Assembly (NCBI RefSeq): GCF_023074075.1 | Contig: NZ_JADPKT010000003.1 | Location: forward strand, 418,001 to 482,000 | Reading direction: 5' to 3' | Length of the DNA: 64,000 bases | Source of the DNA: Bradyrhizobium sp. 138 | GTDB lineage: Bacteria; Pseudomonadota; Alphaproteobacteria; Rhizobiales; Xanthobacteraceae | Shown: one piece after another, positions 43,385 to 51,162 of the stretch | How positions within the stretch are numbered: position 1 is the first letter of the stretch | Layout: every line of letters begins with the position of its first letter | Notes under the pieces: model-generated | The model's database searches: none | What the model was told of the DNA's origin: nothing | The model's input: the letters and a program-made list of their open reading frames with translations, nothing else | Position numbers and translations under genes: made by a program

Positions 43385-43461
43385 TGGCGATCCCGGCATG
43401 ACTCGAACATGCGACCTACGGTTTAGGAAACCGTCGCTCTATCCGGCTGAGCTACGGGACC
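43385..43461 (-). tRNA. tRNA-Arg(CCT), integration target of the island
   Basis: The gene is 77 nt including encoded CCA and folds fully: acceptor GGTCCCG/CGGGATC (with one G-T pair), D arm GCTC/GAGC, anticodon stem ACGGT/ACCGT with loop TTCCTAA (anticodon CCT, codon AGG), and T arm GCATG/CATGC. The last 45 bases correspond to the remnants at 13109 and 9721. Since the island lies on its 3' side, the present 3' half was probably delivered by the incoming element while the older 3' end was displaced to 13109. Confidence 0.93.
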
Positions 43462-43597
43462 GCGGAACCCGGCGTCGCGGGTTCGGTCCCCTCATAGCAG
43501 AGCAGGATACGGTTCGCCAGCCGCAAGGCGGGCCATCGTCAACCCGAACAACGAGGTTGTACAATCGCTTCTGGATCGCCCCTGCGGAGCAGCCCAC

Positions 43598-43951
43598 ATG
43601 ATCGACAGCATCAGCGCCATCACGCTCGGCACCCATGACATGGCGCGCGCCGTGCACTTCTACCGCTCGCTCGGGTTCGAGCTGCTGTATGGCGGCGAGG
43701 CCGCGGCATTCACCAGCTTTCGCGCCGGCAGTGGCTATCTCAACCTGACGGCGCAGCCGGACGACAAGCACTGGTCCTGGTGGGGGCGCGTCATCTTCTA
43801 CGTTGCCGACGTCGACGCGACCTATGAGCAGGCGCGCGCCGCAGGATGGCATCCGTCGACCACGCCGCGCGATGCGGAATGGGGCGAGCGTTACTTCCAT
43901 CTCAGCGACCCGGACGGCCATGAGCTCAGTTTCGCGCGGCCATTGTCCTGA
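43598..43951 (+). CDS. VOC-family (glyoxalase-like) protein
   Basis: The protein has 117 residues with two beta-alpha-beta-beta-beta units: ISAITLGTHDMARAVHFYRS at the start, YLNLTAQPDDKHW in the middle, and the ending HLSDPDGHELSFARPL with a conserved Glu metal ligand. VOC enzymes are small metal-dependent lyases, dioxygenases or resistance proteins; the substrate cannot be told. It is the first backbone gene to the right of the island tRNA. Confidence 0.88.
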   Translation: MIDSISAITLGTHDMARAVHFYRSLGFELLYGGEAAAFTSFRAGSGYLNLTAQPDDKHWSWWGRVIFYVADVDATYEQARAAGWHPSTTPRDAEWGERYFHLSDPDGHELSFARPLS

Positions 43952-44076
43952 CCCGATAAGTCGCAGTCGCTGACGTTCCCCAAAGTGCAAGTAGCGCTGT
44001 CTCCGCCGCTGTGGCAAGCTAGGCGCGGTTTCCTCAAGCGAGAATTGCATCTTGGTTCTGACCAGGGAGGACGACC

Positions 44077-44370
44077 ATGGTGACCTATGTCGTGCTGGGA
44101 AATTTCACTGATCAGGGAGTCCGCAACGTCAAGGACTCGCCGAAGCGGGCCGAGGCCTTCAAGGAGATGGCCAAAACGTTCGGCGTGACCGTGAAAGAGA
44201 TCGTCTGGACGCAGGGACGATATGACATTGTGACCGTTATCGAGGCTCCGGATGAGGCTGCCGCGATGTCGCTCGGCCTTAGTCTCGGCGCACTCGGCAA
44301 TGTCCGCACCGAAACGCTGCGCGCGTTCTCGGCAGCAGATATGAAAAACATCGTCGGCAAGATGCTCTGA
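44077..44370 (+). CDS. GYD-domain protein
   Basis: The protein has 97 residues, matching the GYD family in length and pattern: TYVVLGNFTDQGVRNVKDSP at the start, the AEAFKEMAKTFGVTVKEIVW helix-strand, and GRYDIVTVIEAPDEAAAMSL, which contains the family's G-x-Y-D. The fold is ferredoxin-like and the function unknown. It stands alone with GGGAGG eight bases upstream of its ATG. Confidence 0.9.
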   Translation: MVTYVVLGNFTDQGVRNVKDSPKRAEAFKEMAKTFGVTVKEIVWTQGRYDIVTVIEAPDEAAAMSLGLSLGALGNVRTETLRAFSAADMKNIVGKML

Positions 44371-44426
44371 CGCTCAAGCCCGCGCGCGTGCACTGGACCT
44401 GGGATGGTGTCCCGGGGAGAGGATTC

Positions 44427-45383
44427 TCACGCCCTGATATTGTTGTCCTTCACCACCTTGCCCCAATAGGCGACCTGCCTGTCGAAGAAGGTCTTGAAGG
44501 CGGCGCCGTCCTGGAGCAGCAGCGTCATGTGCTGGGTATCCTTGAGCTGGGCGGCGGTCGCGGGCTCGCTCAGGATCTCCCTGGACGCCGCCGCGAAGGC
44601 TGCGACGACGTCAGGCGGCGTGCCCGCGGGCGCGAAGATGCCCCACCAGGCCAACGTCTCGAAATCGGGAAAGCCCGCCTCGATCGCGGTCTGCGTATCA
44701 GGCAGGGCCGGCAGCCGCTCGCGGCCGAGCTGCAGGATCGGACGCAGCATGTTGGTGCCGAGCTGGGCGGCGACCAGCGCCGCCGATCCCGCGATGAGAT
44801 CGACATGGCCGCCGAGCACATCATTCATCGCTGGGCCGCCGCCGCGATAGGGCACGTGCATGATCTCGACGCCGGCCTTGCTGCCGAGCACGGTCATGGC
44901 GAGATGGCCGAGCGTGCCGATGCCGACGGATGCATATTTCACCGCACCAGGGCTCGCCTTGCAGGCCGCCACCACGTCGGCAAAGCTCTTATAGGGACGG
45001 TCGGCACCCGCCGCGATCACGTAAGGCGCGGTGCCGATCAGCAGCACCGGCATCAGCTCGCGCTCGACGTCCACCGGCGGCTTGTCGAGGATGGACGGAA
45101 TCACCGCGTGGGAATCGAAGGTGACCAGGAAGTTCGAGCCGTCCGCCGGGCTCTTGGCAACCTGTGCCGCACCGAGCGCGCCAGCGGCGCCCGATTTGTT
45201 CTCGACCACGACGATGCGGCCGAGCTTGGTTTGCAGATTGCTCTGCAGCAGCCGCGCCATCGCATCGGTCGATCCACCCGGCGGAAACGGCACCACCAGC
45301 GTGATCTTGCCGGCCTGCGCCATCGCCGGCGTCATTGCGAAAATGGCCGGTGCGGCCAACAGCGTGCGTCGTGTGATGGTCAT
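44427..45383 (-). CDS. Bug-type (TctC) periplasmic substrate-binding protein
   Basis: The protein has 318 residues with a Tat-like or Sec signal (MTITRRTLLAAPAIFAMTPAMAQA). The ITLVVPFPPGGSTDAMARLL start, VENKSGAAGALGAAQVAKSP and HVPYRGGGPAMNDVLGGHVD are the ligand-holding segments of the Bug family. These proteins bind carboxylates or small organics, often without an adjacent transporter, as here: no TctA/TctB genes lie nearby. It may act as an orphan sensor or serve a remote transporter. Confidence 0.93.
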   Translation of the reverse strand: MTITRRTLLAAPAIFAMTPAMAQAGKITLVVPFPPGGSTDAMARLLQSNLQTKLGRIVVVENKSGAAGALGAAQVAKSPADGSNFLVTFDSHAVIPSILDKPPVDVERELMPVLLIGTAPYVIAAGADRPYKSFADVVAACKASPGAVKYASVGIGTLGHLAMTVLGSKAGVEIMHVPYRGGGPAMNDVLGGHVDLIAGSAALVAAQLGTNMLRPILQLGRERLPALPDTQTAIEAGFPDFETLAWWGIFAPAGTPPDVVAAFAAASREILSEPATAAQLKDTQHMTLLLQDGAAFKTFFDRQVAYWGKVVKDNNIRA

Positions 45384-45430
45384 GGTCCCCTCCCTTTTTG
45401 TCTTCAGCGCCGGCTTTTGCTCTTTGGCGC

Positions 45431-45511
45431 TGGAGCATGATCCGGAAAAGTGTGCAGCGGCTTTCCGAAAGGATCATGCAAAAATGATACATCTAAAGCG
45501 CAAAGCGCTTT
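45431..45511. repeat. Rhizobial dispersed intergenic repeat
   Basis: The segment begins with GAGCATGATCCGGAAAAGTG, mirrored by CTTTCCGAAAGGATCATGC, and ends with the hairpin AAAGCGCAAAGCGCTTT. This composite is a familiar dispersed repeat of Rhizobiales genomes. It lies between the Bug gene and the cupin gene and touches the cupin stop codon. Confidence 0.7.
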
Positions 45512-45881
45512 AGCTCGTGCCGAAGCCCGACCCCGCTTTCTTGTATTCTGGTCGAGGCGGGCTGAAGATGTCCAGCACCCGCGCACCATCGGGGCCGGCG
45601 CGCATGGTGTGCGGCACGTTGCCCGGGGTGCGCCAGAAATCGCCCTTCTTCACCGGGATCTCTTCGTCGCCCTGGACGCGGATGGCGGAGCCATCGAGCA
45701 GGACGCCCCATTGCTCCTCGGGATGATGATGCAGCGTGCCTTGCGCGTGCGGCGCCAGCGTCACCACCGACAGCATCGCCTGCTCGCCGGAGAAGATGCG
45801 CGTGGTCACTCCGGCCGCCAGCTCACGGAACAACCCGTCGCCGGGATCGTCGATGTTGTGAAATTCGTCTTTCTGGCTCAC
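45510..45881 (-). CDS. Cupin-domain protein
   Basis: The protein has 123 residues, one conserved beta-barrel: the HHHPEEQWGVLLDG metal-site segment, then GDFWRTPGNVPHTM as the second half-motif. The triple His of the first motif and the His of the second fit metal binding. Single-domain cupins act as small isomerases, dioxygenases or sensors. Its role here is unknown; its stop lies in the repeat next to the Bug gene. Confidence 0.9.
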   Translation of the reverse strand: MSQKDEFHNIDDPGDGLFRELAAGVTTRIFSGEQAMLSVVTLAPHAQGTLHHHPEEQWGVLLDGSAIRVQGDEEIPVKKGDFWRTPGNVPHTMRAGPDGARVLDIFSPPRPEYKKAGSGFGTS

Positions 45882-45900
45882 GCCATCCTCCCTTCAACGT

Positions 45901-46764
45901 CTATTTTGCAGCAGACTGGCTCACGACAGTCAGAAGCCGATCTTTGAACTCGGCCTTCAAGGTCACGTACACGCTGGACCAATGCCCAGCCTTGAAGTCG
46001 CAGCCGCCTTTCGGACAATAGTCTTTATCGTGATGGTCGCCGCTAAGAACGCCAAACAGGGTCATTCGATTATCGCGCATGCGAAACAGAGCGCTACCGG
46101 ACGCCCCAACCTCAAACTCGCAGTTCGTTTGGAATATCGCCCAGTCCATGACCGCGCGCACCTGACACTCCTGCAGCGTCTTGTTGAACTGTCCGTACTT
46201 GTCCTTCTTTCCCGTGGCTTCGATATCATAACCGACGACCGCCAGAACATGCTCCAGCTCGGCTAGAATTTCCGTCCGTTCGTAGATCTCGTAAGGCATC
46301 ACTTCCGCGGGAAACGCGAGTTTTGCGACAGCCCAATCGTTGACAACCGCTCTTGGGGCAGCATCGGCGCAGGTGCCCATCCATAGGCTCGCCGACAAAG
46401 GAATGATCCGCCTCTCCGCTCCCCAATAGTACTCGAAGATGCACTTCTCGGGTGACGTATGTGGCTTGCAAAGGTCCCGAAACGCGTGAGCGGCCGCCGT
46501 GATCACGTCGCGCGCTCCGGTGACCTGGGCACTGCTGGCTCCGCCAGGGCATCGCAGGGCTCCACTCGCCGCAAAGCGCTTTTCCACCTCACTCGGAGAC
46601 AGACCTTTTGCCTTTGCGTATGCCTCTTCCGTCATTCGCCGCACTGAATCTGTCGACGAGACCGTGACGAACGGCGGCTGGGGATCATTGCCGTAGGCCT
46701 CGTTGTTTCCAGAGACCAACAAAAAGAGAACACCAGGCAGGACGAATGCGTAGCTCCTCAACAT
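45901..46764 (-). CDS. Exported trypsin-like serine protease
   Basis: The protein has 287 residues with an N-terminal signal (SYAFVLPGVLFLLVSGNNEA). The chymotrypsin-fold triad can be placed: His93 in VITAAAHAF, Asp143 in VVNDWAVAKL and Ser222 in EVGASGSALF. Several cysteines (for example CKPHTSPEKC and YCPKGGCDF) suggest disulfides in the periplasm or outside. It is longer than bare trypsin domains, with an 80-residue N-terminal propeptide-like part. It is less GC-rich than its neighbours, so acquisition is possible. Confidence 0.8.
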   Translation of the reverse strand: MLRSYAFVLPGVLFLLVSGNNEAYGNDPQPPFVTVSSTDSVRRMTEEAYAKAKGLSPSEVEKRFAASGALRCPGGASSAQVTGARDVITAAAHAFRDLCKPHTSPEKCIFEYYWGAERRIIPLSASLWMGTCADAAPRAVVNDWAVAKLAFPAEVMPYEIYERTEILAELEHVLAVVGYDIEATGKKDKYGQFNKTLQECQVRAVMDWAIFQTNCEFEVGASGSALFRMRDNRMTLFGVLSGDHHDKDYCPKGGCDFKAGHWSSVYVTLKAEFKDRLLTVVSQSAAK

Positions 46765-46900
46765 TTAAAGCAACCTCAGCATCAAAGGCATGAGAGAACT
46801 TTGGCCGAAACAAAGGTCGTGAAATCATTCTCCAAGATAGCAAAGGGCCGACTTCGACTTGCGATCAGTTCAGCCTTGCCTTGACTTAAGCGCTGCCGGA

Positions 46901-47539
46901 TCACGCCTTTCCATATGAGCCCTGGTAGCGACCCTCGCGGATCGCCTTCAATGTCTCCTCCTCGCGCGCGACCTGGGTGCGGACCGCTTCGAGAAGCGCG
47001 GCGGCACCCGCGGCAGGAAACGACACCACGCCATCCTCGTCGCCGACGACGATGTCGCCGGGCGCGATCACGCTGCCGCCGATCGTCACAGGCACGTTGA
47101 TCTCGCCGGGACCGTTCTTGTAGGGGCCACGATGGATCACGGCGCGGGCATAGCAGGGGAAGTCGTCGGCCGCGAAGGCGGCGACATCGCGGATCGCGCC
47201 GTCGATGACATAGCCTTCCGCTTTGCGCCATTGCGCGATGTTCTTCATGATCTCGCCGACCAGCGCCCGCGTCTCGTCGCCGCCGCCATCGACCACGATG
47301 ACGTCGCCGGGACCGACCAGGTCGAGCGCGCGGTGGATGGCGAGATTGTCGCCCGGGCGGGTACGCACCGTGAAGGCCGTCCCCACGAGCTTGCCGCCGC
47401 GATGATAGGGCTTCAATCCAACCGCGCCGGGCAAACGGGCGAGATTGTCCGAAATGACCGAGGTCGGCGCATTCCGAAAGCCCTTGATGATCTCGGCCGG
47501 CGGCTTCGGCACGCTGTTCGCTGCGATCGTGATCGTCAT
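46901..47539 (-). CDS. RraA-family aldolase/decarboxylase
   Basis: The protein has 212 residues and follows the RraA fold: TSVISDNLARLPG, the DLVGPGDVIVVDGGGDETRA loop, and the catalytic YVIDGAIRDVAAFA with the Arg-Asp pair, then GDIVVGDEDGVVSFPA. Family members include 4-hydroxy-4-methyl-2-oxoglutarate aldolase with oxaloacetate decarboxylase activity in aromatic catabolism; the true RraA RNase regulator is shorter. An enzyme role is more likely here. No pathway genes are adjacent. Confidence 0.88.
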   Translation of the reverse strand: MTITIAANSVPKPPAEIIKGFRNAPTSVISDNLARLPGAVGLKPYHRGGKLVGTAFTVRTRPGDNLAIHRALDLVGPGDVIVVDGGGDETRALVGEIMKNIAQWRKAEGYVIDGAIRDVAAFAADDFPCYARAVIHRGPYKNGPGEINVPVTIGGSVIAPGDIVVGDEDGVVSFPAAGAAALLEAVRTQVAREEETLKAIREGRYQGSYGKA

Positions 47540-47968
47540 GTCGCAATATCCTTCTGTAATTTTTCTATTCGGCGCGCGCCCGCGCCTACGCCGGCCAAAT
47601 CCGGAAGGCGCGCGCTTCCTTCAACCACGCTGCGCGTTCGTCGCGCAACAGCGTGCGGCGGACCTTCCCGGAATCATCGCGCCGCGCGGCACATCGGACA
47701 GGGGCAGCAACATTGCACGTCTCCATTTCGTTCTTGTTCGCTTTTTCTTGTTCGTTTTTCTTGGCGTCGCCTCGAATAAGGCGCTCGCGGGGCGAAGTGT
47801 AGCAGCCGGCCAGCGCGACGCTGTGACTCCTGCGCCACGTCAAGCACAAAATGTCAGCATCGCAGCCATGAAATTCCCAGGTTCCATGGGTGACAAGCCG
47901 GCGATAAAGAGGCAAGAATCTGTCTCGACTCGGGGCGGGTTGAGTTTTGCAGGGAATGCTCTCGTAGA
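47540..47968. other. Intergenic, possible CoA-ligase 3' remnant
   Basis: On the minus strand 47595-47690, DSGKVRRTLLRDERAAWLKE resembles the C-terminal GK-motif tail of an AMP-forming acyl-CoA ligase, but nothing upstream continues the protein. The rest of the 430 bases shows no gene; it contains the leader of the exported protein at 47969. Confidence 0.3.
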
Positions 47969-48589
47969 ATGTCGGTCGTAGTTGCATCGCGTCGTGCGGC
48001 GCTGTTTGTCGTTGCCGCAGCAGGATTTTTTCTGCTGACGCTGCCGCATGCCCAGGCGCAATGGTGGAAGCGCGCGCCGGTCGACTTCGAGGAGTGCGCT
48101 GACGCCGCCGAGAAATCGCCGACCAAGGCTGAGAAGACATCCGCCCTTGCCGATTGCAACGCCAAGTTTGCCGGCCGCCGCAAGCCAGGCGGCGGCTATT
48201 CCTATTACGACTTCCTGCAGGATCGCACCTTCGACATCGCCGGACCCAATCCGACGCCGGAGGAGCAGAAGAAGATCGACGAAGCCTACACCGCCTATCT
48301 CGCCAAGGAGCGCCGCAACAACGAAGCCGCCCAGGCCACCGCGCGTCAACAGCGCGAGCAGCAAGAGCAACAGGCGCGGCAACTGCAGCAGATCGCATTG
48401 CGAACCGAGGTCGAGCGCGTGCCTATCCCCATCGAGCGGCCGAAAGTGCAGCAGACCGTCGGCCAGCGAAAGGGCGCAGCGTGCACCAAGGGCTCGTTCT
48501 CCTGCGAATGGCCGCGGCTATCGGAAAGCTTGAACGATCTGAAGAAGCTGTTCAACCCGACACCGAGCAAGCCGGCGAAGAAGAGCTGA
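47969..48589 (+). CDS. Exported coiled-coil protein of unknown function
   Basis: The protein has 206 residues. The signal peptide (ALFVVAAAGFFLLTLPHAQA) is cleaved near residue 31. The mature part has Cys pairs near the start (ECADAAEKS, ADCNAKF), a Tyr-rich GGGYSYYDFLQD, then a charged Gln/Glu/Arg helix around residues 110-150 likely to form a coiled coil, and a Lys/Pro-rich tail. This type of protein is common in Bradyrhizobium envelopes; no function is known. Confidence 0.75.
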   Translation: MSVVVASRRAALFVVAAAGFFLLTLPHAQAQWWKRAPVDFEECADAAEKSPTKAEKTSALADCNAKFAGRRKPGGGYSYYDFLQDRTFDIAGPNPTPEEQKKIDEAYTAYLAKERRNNEAAQATARQQREQQEQQARQLQQIALRTEVERVPIPIERPKVQQTVGQRKGAACTKGSFSCEWPRLSESLNDLKKLFNPTPSKPAKKS

Positions 48590-48615
48590 GCTGCAGCCCT
48601 CAGTGCGAGATGACC

Positions 48616-48704
48616 GTAGGGTGGGCAAAGGCGCAAAGCGCCGTGCCCACCATTCATTTGTGATTGAGAGAGATGGTGGGCACGCTTCGCTTTGCCCACC
48701 CTAC
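48616..48704. repeat. Palindromic intergenic repeat, family A copy 1
   Basis: The arms GTAGGGTGGGCAAAG and CTTTGCCCACCCTAC bracket a second mirrored pair, CGTGCCCACCAT and ATGGTGGGCACG. This is one of four copies in the window (also 55275, 58490 and 61006), all intergenic. As RNA it forms a long hairpin and may end or stabilise transcripts. Confidence 0.85.
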
Positions 48705-48718
48705 GAGAGCGTCGCACC

Positions 48719-48934
48719 TCACTTCGTGTGCTTCTTCTTACCGTGCTTCGGTTTGGCCACCGGCACATCCGCCGGCGCCGTTACCGTCGGCGAACTCCCC
48801 AACTGCGACCGACTCTCCTGCAATCGCCTATCATAGCCGGGAGAGTTCTGGACTGTCGGCGGCCTCGCATAGGCCAGCGTCGATGCGCCGCAGAGTGTCG
48901 CCAGCGCTATTCCCATCGTCCAACCACGTTTCAT
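48719..48934 (-). CDS. Small exported basic protein
   Basis: The protein has 71 residues from the ATG at 48934, with GAGGAGGAG six to ten bases upstream. It has a signal peptide (GWTMGIALATLCGASTLAYA, cleaved near residue 23), then a polar linker (SPGYDRRLQESRSQLGSSP) and a Lys-rich end (KPKHGKKKHTK). No family is recognised. Convergent with the preceding gene across repeat A. Confidence 0.7.
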   Translation of the reverse strand: MKRGWTMGIALATLCGASTLAYARPPTVQNSPGYDRRLQESRSQLGSSPTVTAPADVPVAKPKHGKKKHTK

Positions 48935-48951
48935 CGCGCTCCTCCTCGCAC

Positions 48952-49968
48952 TCACGCCGACCCGCGGATCTGCTGCGGCGTCAGACGCGGCGGTCCGTTG
49001 CCGGCCGCCTCGGCGTCCTTGATCAGCGCAACAATGCGGCGCATCAGCGGCACCTCGACATGGTTTTGCTCGGCGAGCGCGATGACCGCTCCTTGCAGAT
49101 AGTCGATCTCGGTCTTGCGGCCGTGTTTCAGGTCCTGCCACATCGAGGAGCGCGCCTCGGGATCGATCTTCATGGTTCGTCCCAGGATCACGTTGAAGAT
49201 CATGTCGGGCAGTCGCAGCAAGGCCGGCGTCCGGTTCATCGGGATCGGCGTCGCCGAGATAGGCGCGATGCCGGCGGCCTTCAGCGCGGCGAGCCCCTCG
49301 GCCATCTGGTCCGCGAACAGCCTGCGCCAATCGCGGTTGGCCAGTTGCGCGGCGAGCGGCATGTCGGACAGCGCGCTGAGCGCGTTGTTCAGATTGATGA
49401 TCAGCTTGCCCCATTGCACGCCGGTGATGTCACCGCTTGCGCGCATGGCAAGGCCGGGCACCGAGAGCGCCGCCGCGGTGTTCTCGGCGTCCTGGCCGAT
49501 ATGGATGTCGCCGGAGGTCGAGCGATGGAAGCGTCCCTCGCCCATCGCAATCACGTTGAACGGCACCATGCCGGCGAGCACGCGGCGGCCGCCAAGAGGG
49601 CTGCAAAGCCGCTCGCGCAGCACCGCGACATTGCCGATGCCGTTCTGAAGCGAGACGATGACGGCATCCTCAGGCGCGTGCTGCGCGATCTGGTCCGCGA
49701 CGTCGGCGGTGTCGGCGCTCTTCACCGTGACCAACACGATGCCGGCGCTGTGGAAGATCGCAGGATCCTCCGACAGCGCGAGCTGGCCCGCGCCGAGCTT
49801 GTTCTCGGAGCCGTCGAAATCGGTCAGAAGCAGGCCGAACCGCTCGATCTCGGTCTTCACCCGCGGCCGCACCAGCAGCGCGACGCGGCGGCCCGCGGCC
49901 GCCAGCGTGCCGCCGACGAAGCAGCCGATGGCACCCGCGCCGGCCACCACGATCGGTCGATCCGTCAT
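48952..49968 (-). CDS. 2-dehydropantoate 2-reductase-like oxidoreductase (second copy)
   Basis: The protein has 338 residues from the ATG at 49968; 20 further residues are open upstream but lack a good start. It has VVAGAGAIGCFVGGTL (NADPH motif near residue 8), QNGIGNVAVL, and the helical C-domain with WGKLIINLNNALSAL where the catalytic Lys lies. It is only distantly like the paralogue at 3640-4614, so the two probably act on different 2-oxoacids. It stops 17 bp before the small exported gene, suggesting co-transcription. Confidence 0.9.
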   Translation of the reverse strand: MTDRPIVVAGAGAIGCFVGGTLAAAGRRVALLVRPRVKTEIERFGLLLTDFDGSENKLGAGQLALSEDPAIFHSAGIVLVTVKSADTADVADQIAQHAPEDAVIVSLQNGIGNVAVLRERLCSPLGGRRVLAGMVPFNVIAMGEGRFHRSTSGDIHIGQDAENTAAALSVPGLAMRASGDITGVQWGKLIINLNNALSALSDMPLAAQLANRDWRRLFADQMAEGLAALKAAGIAPISATPIPMNRTPALLRLPDMIFNVILGRTMKIDPEARSSMWQDLKHGRKTEIDYLQGAVIALAEQNHVEVPLMRRIVALIKDAEAAGNGPPRLTPQQIRGSA

Positions 49969-50133
49969 CACCTCACCTTGCTCCCTGAACGACCCGCCTT
50001 CGATAGCAGAGGCGGGGCCGGCAACCAATCGCGTCGCATCCGACTTGTAACGGTCATGACTGCCCCATATGTTTTCGCCCCGGGGGCAGTCAGCGGCGAG
50101 CGCTCGCCGAACGAGACGCCAAAGGAGAGCACC

Positions 50134-50706
50134 ATGGGTCTACTCGACGTCCTCAACGGCATGCAGAACGGTCCGCGTGGCCCCAGTGCACCAAGCTCCG
50201 AAAAATCCTCCGGCGGCATGTCGCCGATGACCATGGCGCTGCTCGGCCTGCTCGCCTGGAAGGCGTTCAAGCACATGACCGCAAACCAATCCGGCACGGC
50301 ACCGCAACCGTCGCCGACGCCCGCCCCTCCGCCGGTGAACGCGGACAGCGGCGGTCTTGGCGGTCTCGGAGGCCTACTCAAGGGCGGCCTCGGCGGCTTG
50401 CTTGCGGGCGGCGCGGCCGGCACCGTGCTCAGCGGCGGGCTCGGCGATCTCCTCAACCAGCTCCAGCAGGGCGGCCATGGCGATGCCGCGAACTCCTGGG
50501 TCGGCAAGGGTGAGAACAAGCCGATCGCACCGGGCGATCTCGCCAGCGCCCTCGGCGCCGATCAGATCGAGAGCCTGTCAGCCCAGAGCGGCCTGTCGCG
50601 CGAGGAGCTGCTCAACGGTCTCAGCCAGTATCTGCCGCAGGTCATCGACCATTTGACGCCGGACGGACGGCTGCCGACCGAGAACGAGATCTCGGGCAGA
50701 CTTTAA
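50134..50706 (+). CDS. YidB-family (DUF937) protein
   Basis: The protein has 190 residues from the ATG at 50134, preceded by AAAGGAGAG. It contains MGLLDVLNGMQNG at the start, a long Gly/Leu-rich middle (GGLGGLLKGGLGGLLAGG) and the YidB C-terminal module NSWVGKGENKPIAPGDLASA with LSREELLNGLSQYLPQVID. The function of YidB is unknown; related proteins are stress-linked and may be scaffold-like. Next to a GlsB-type membrane protein gene 42 bp on, also stress-related. Confidence 0.92.
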   Translation: MGLLDVLNGMQNGPRGPSAPSSEKSSGGMSPMTMALLGLLAWKAFKHMTANQSGTAPQPSPTPAPPPVNADSGGLGGLGGLLKGGLGGLLAGGAAGTVLSGGLGDLLNQLQQGGHGDAANSWVGKGENKPIAPGDLASALGADQIESLSAQSGLSREELLNGLSQYLPQVIDHLTPDGRLPTENEISGRL

Positions 50707-50748
50707 TCAAACTCTGATCGACGCATTCTCGGGAAGGGAAGCACACTC

Positions 50749-51021
50749 ATGAGCATGGGCGGCCTGTTGTGGATCATCGTCGTCGGCTTCGTCGCCGGCC
50801 TCATCGCGCGCTGGCTGGCGCCGGGACCGAATAACCCGAGCGGCTTCATCCTCACCACCATCCTCGGCATCGCCGGCGCATTTCTGGCGACCTTCGTCGG
50901 CCAGGCGATTGGCCATTACAGTCCCGACCAGGGCGCCGGCTTCATCATGGCCACCATTGGCGCAGTGGTGGTGCTGTTCATCTGGCACCGGCTGGTGGCG
51001 AGCGGCGTGATCAAGGGGTAG
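50749..51021 (+). CDS. GlsB/YeaQ/YmgE-type small membrane protein
   Basis: The protein has 90 residues with three hydrophobic helices (LLWIIVVGFVAGLIARWLAP, FILTTILGIAGAFLATFVG and FIMATIGAVVVLFIWHRLV). This matches the transglycosylase-associated family, integral to the inner membrane and linked to general stress. The start at 50749 follows GGGAAGGGAAG. Probably transcribed with the YidB-type gene. Confidence 0.9.
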   Translation: MSMGGLLWIIVVGFVAGLIARWLAPGPNNPSGFILTTILGIAGAFLATFVGQAIGHYSPDQGAGFIMATIGAVVVLFIWHRLVASGVIKG

Positions 51022-51057
51022 CGGCGCAACGATAAGGAAGGCTCGCTGCCTCCGCAT

Positions 51058-51143
51058 CGTCATGCCCGGGCTTGACCCGGGCATCCACGTCTTTCGGTCC
51101 GCGCAGCCACACGTGGATGGCCGGATCAAGCCCGGCCATGACG
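51058..51143. repeat. Palindromic repeat, CGTCATGCCCGGG type
   Basis: CGTCATGCCCGGGCTTGACC and a mirrored GGATCAAGCCCGGCCATGACG flank the paired ATCCACGT/ACGTGGAT. This is a dispersed hairpin element of Bradyrhizobium-like genomes, set between convergent genes where it may act as a bidirectional terminator. Confidence 0.75.
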
Positions 51144-51162
51144 AGGAGAGAGCGCGTCCGCC

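Larger units (their letters stand above)
13109..43429. mobile_element. tRNA-Arg-integrated genomic island (about 30 kb)
   Basis: The bounds are the 45-bp tRNA 3'-end repeats at 13109 and 43385. The island carries a tyrosine integrase at its left end, AlpA-type regulators, primase and helicase genes, metal-handling genes and a dense defence block. Base composition of the integrase and defence genes is visibly less GC-rich than the backbone, whereas the metal block at 19.7-29.7 kb resembles it, so the island looks composite. Pairs of GTTACCC at 13298/13309 and 43308/43320 near each end could be integrase arm sites. There are no conjugation genes, so transfer would need help. Confidence 0.85.

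Noticed and set aside
48664..50133. 680-codon frame reading through to the YidB-type gene
   Set aside because: It is antisense to the ketopantoate-reductase-like gene and contains repeat A; only the part from 50134 is a real gene.
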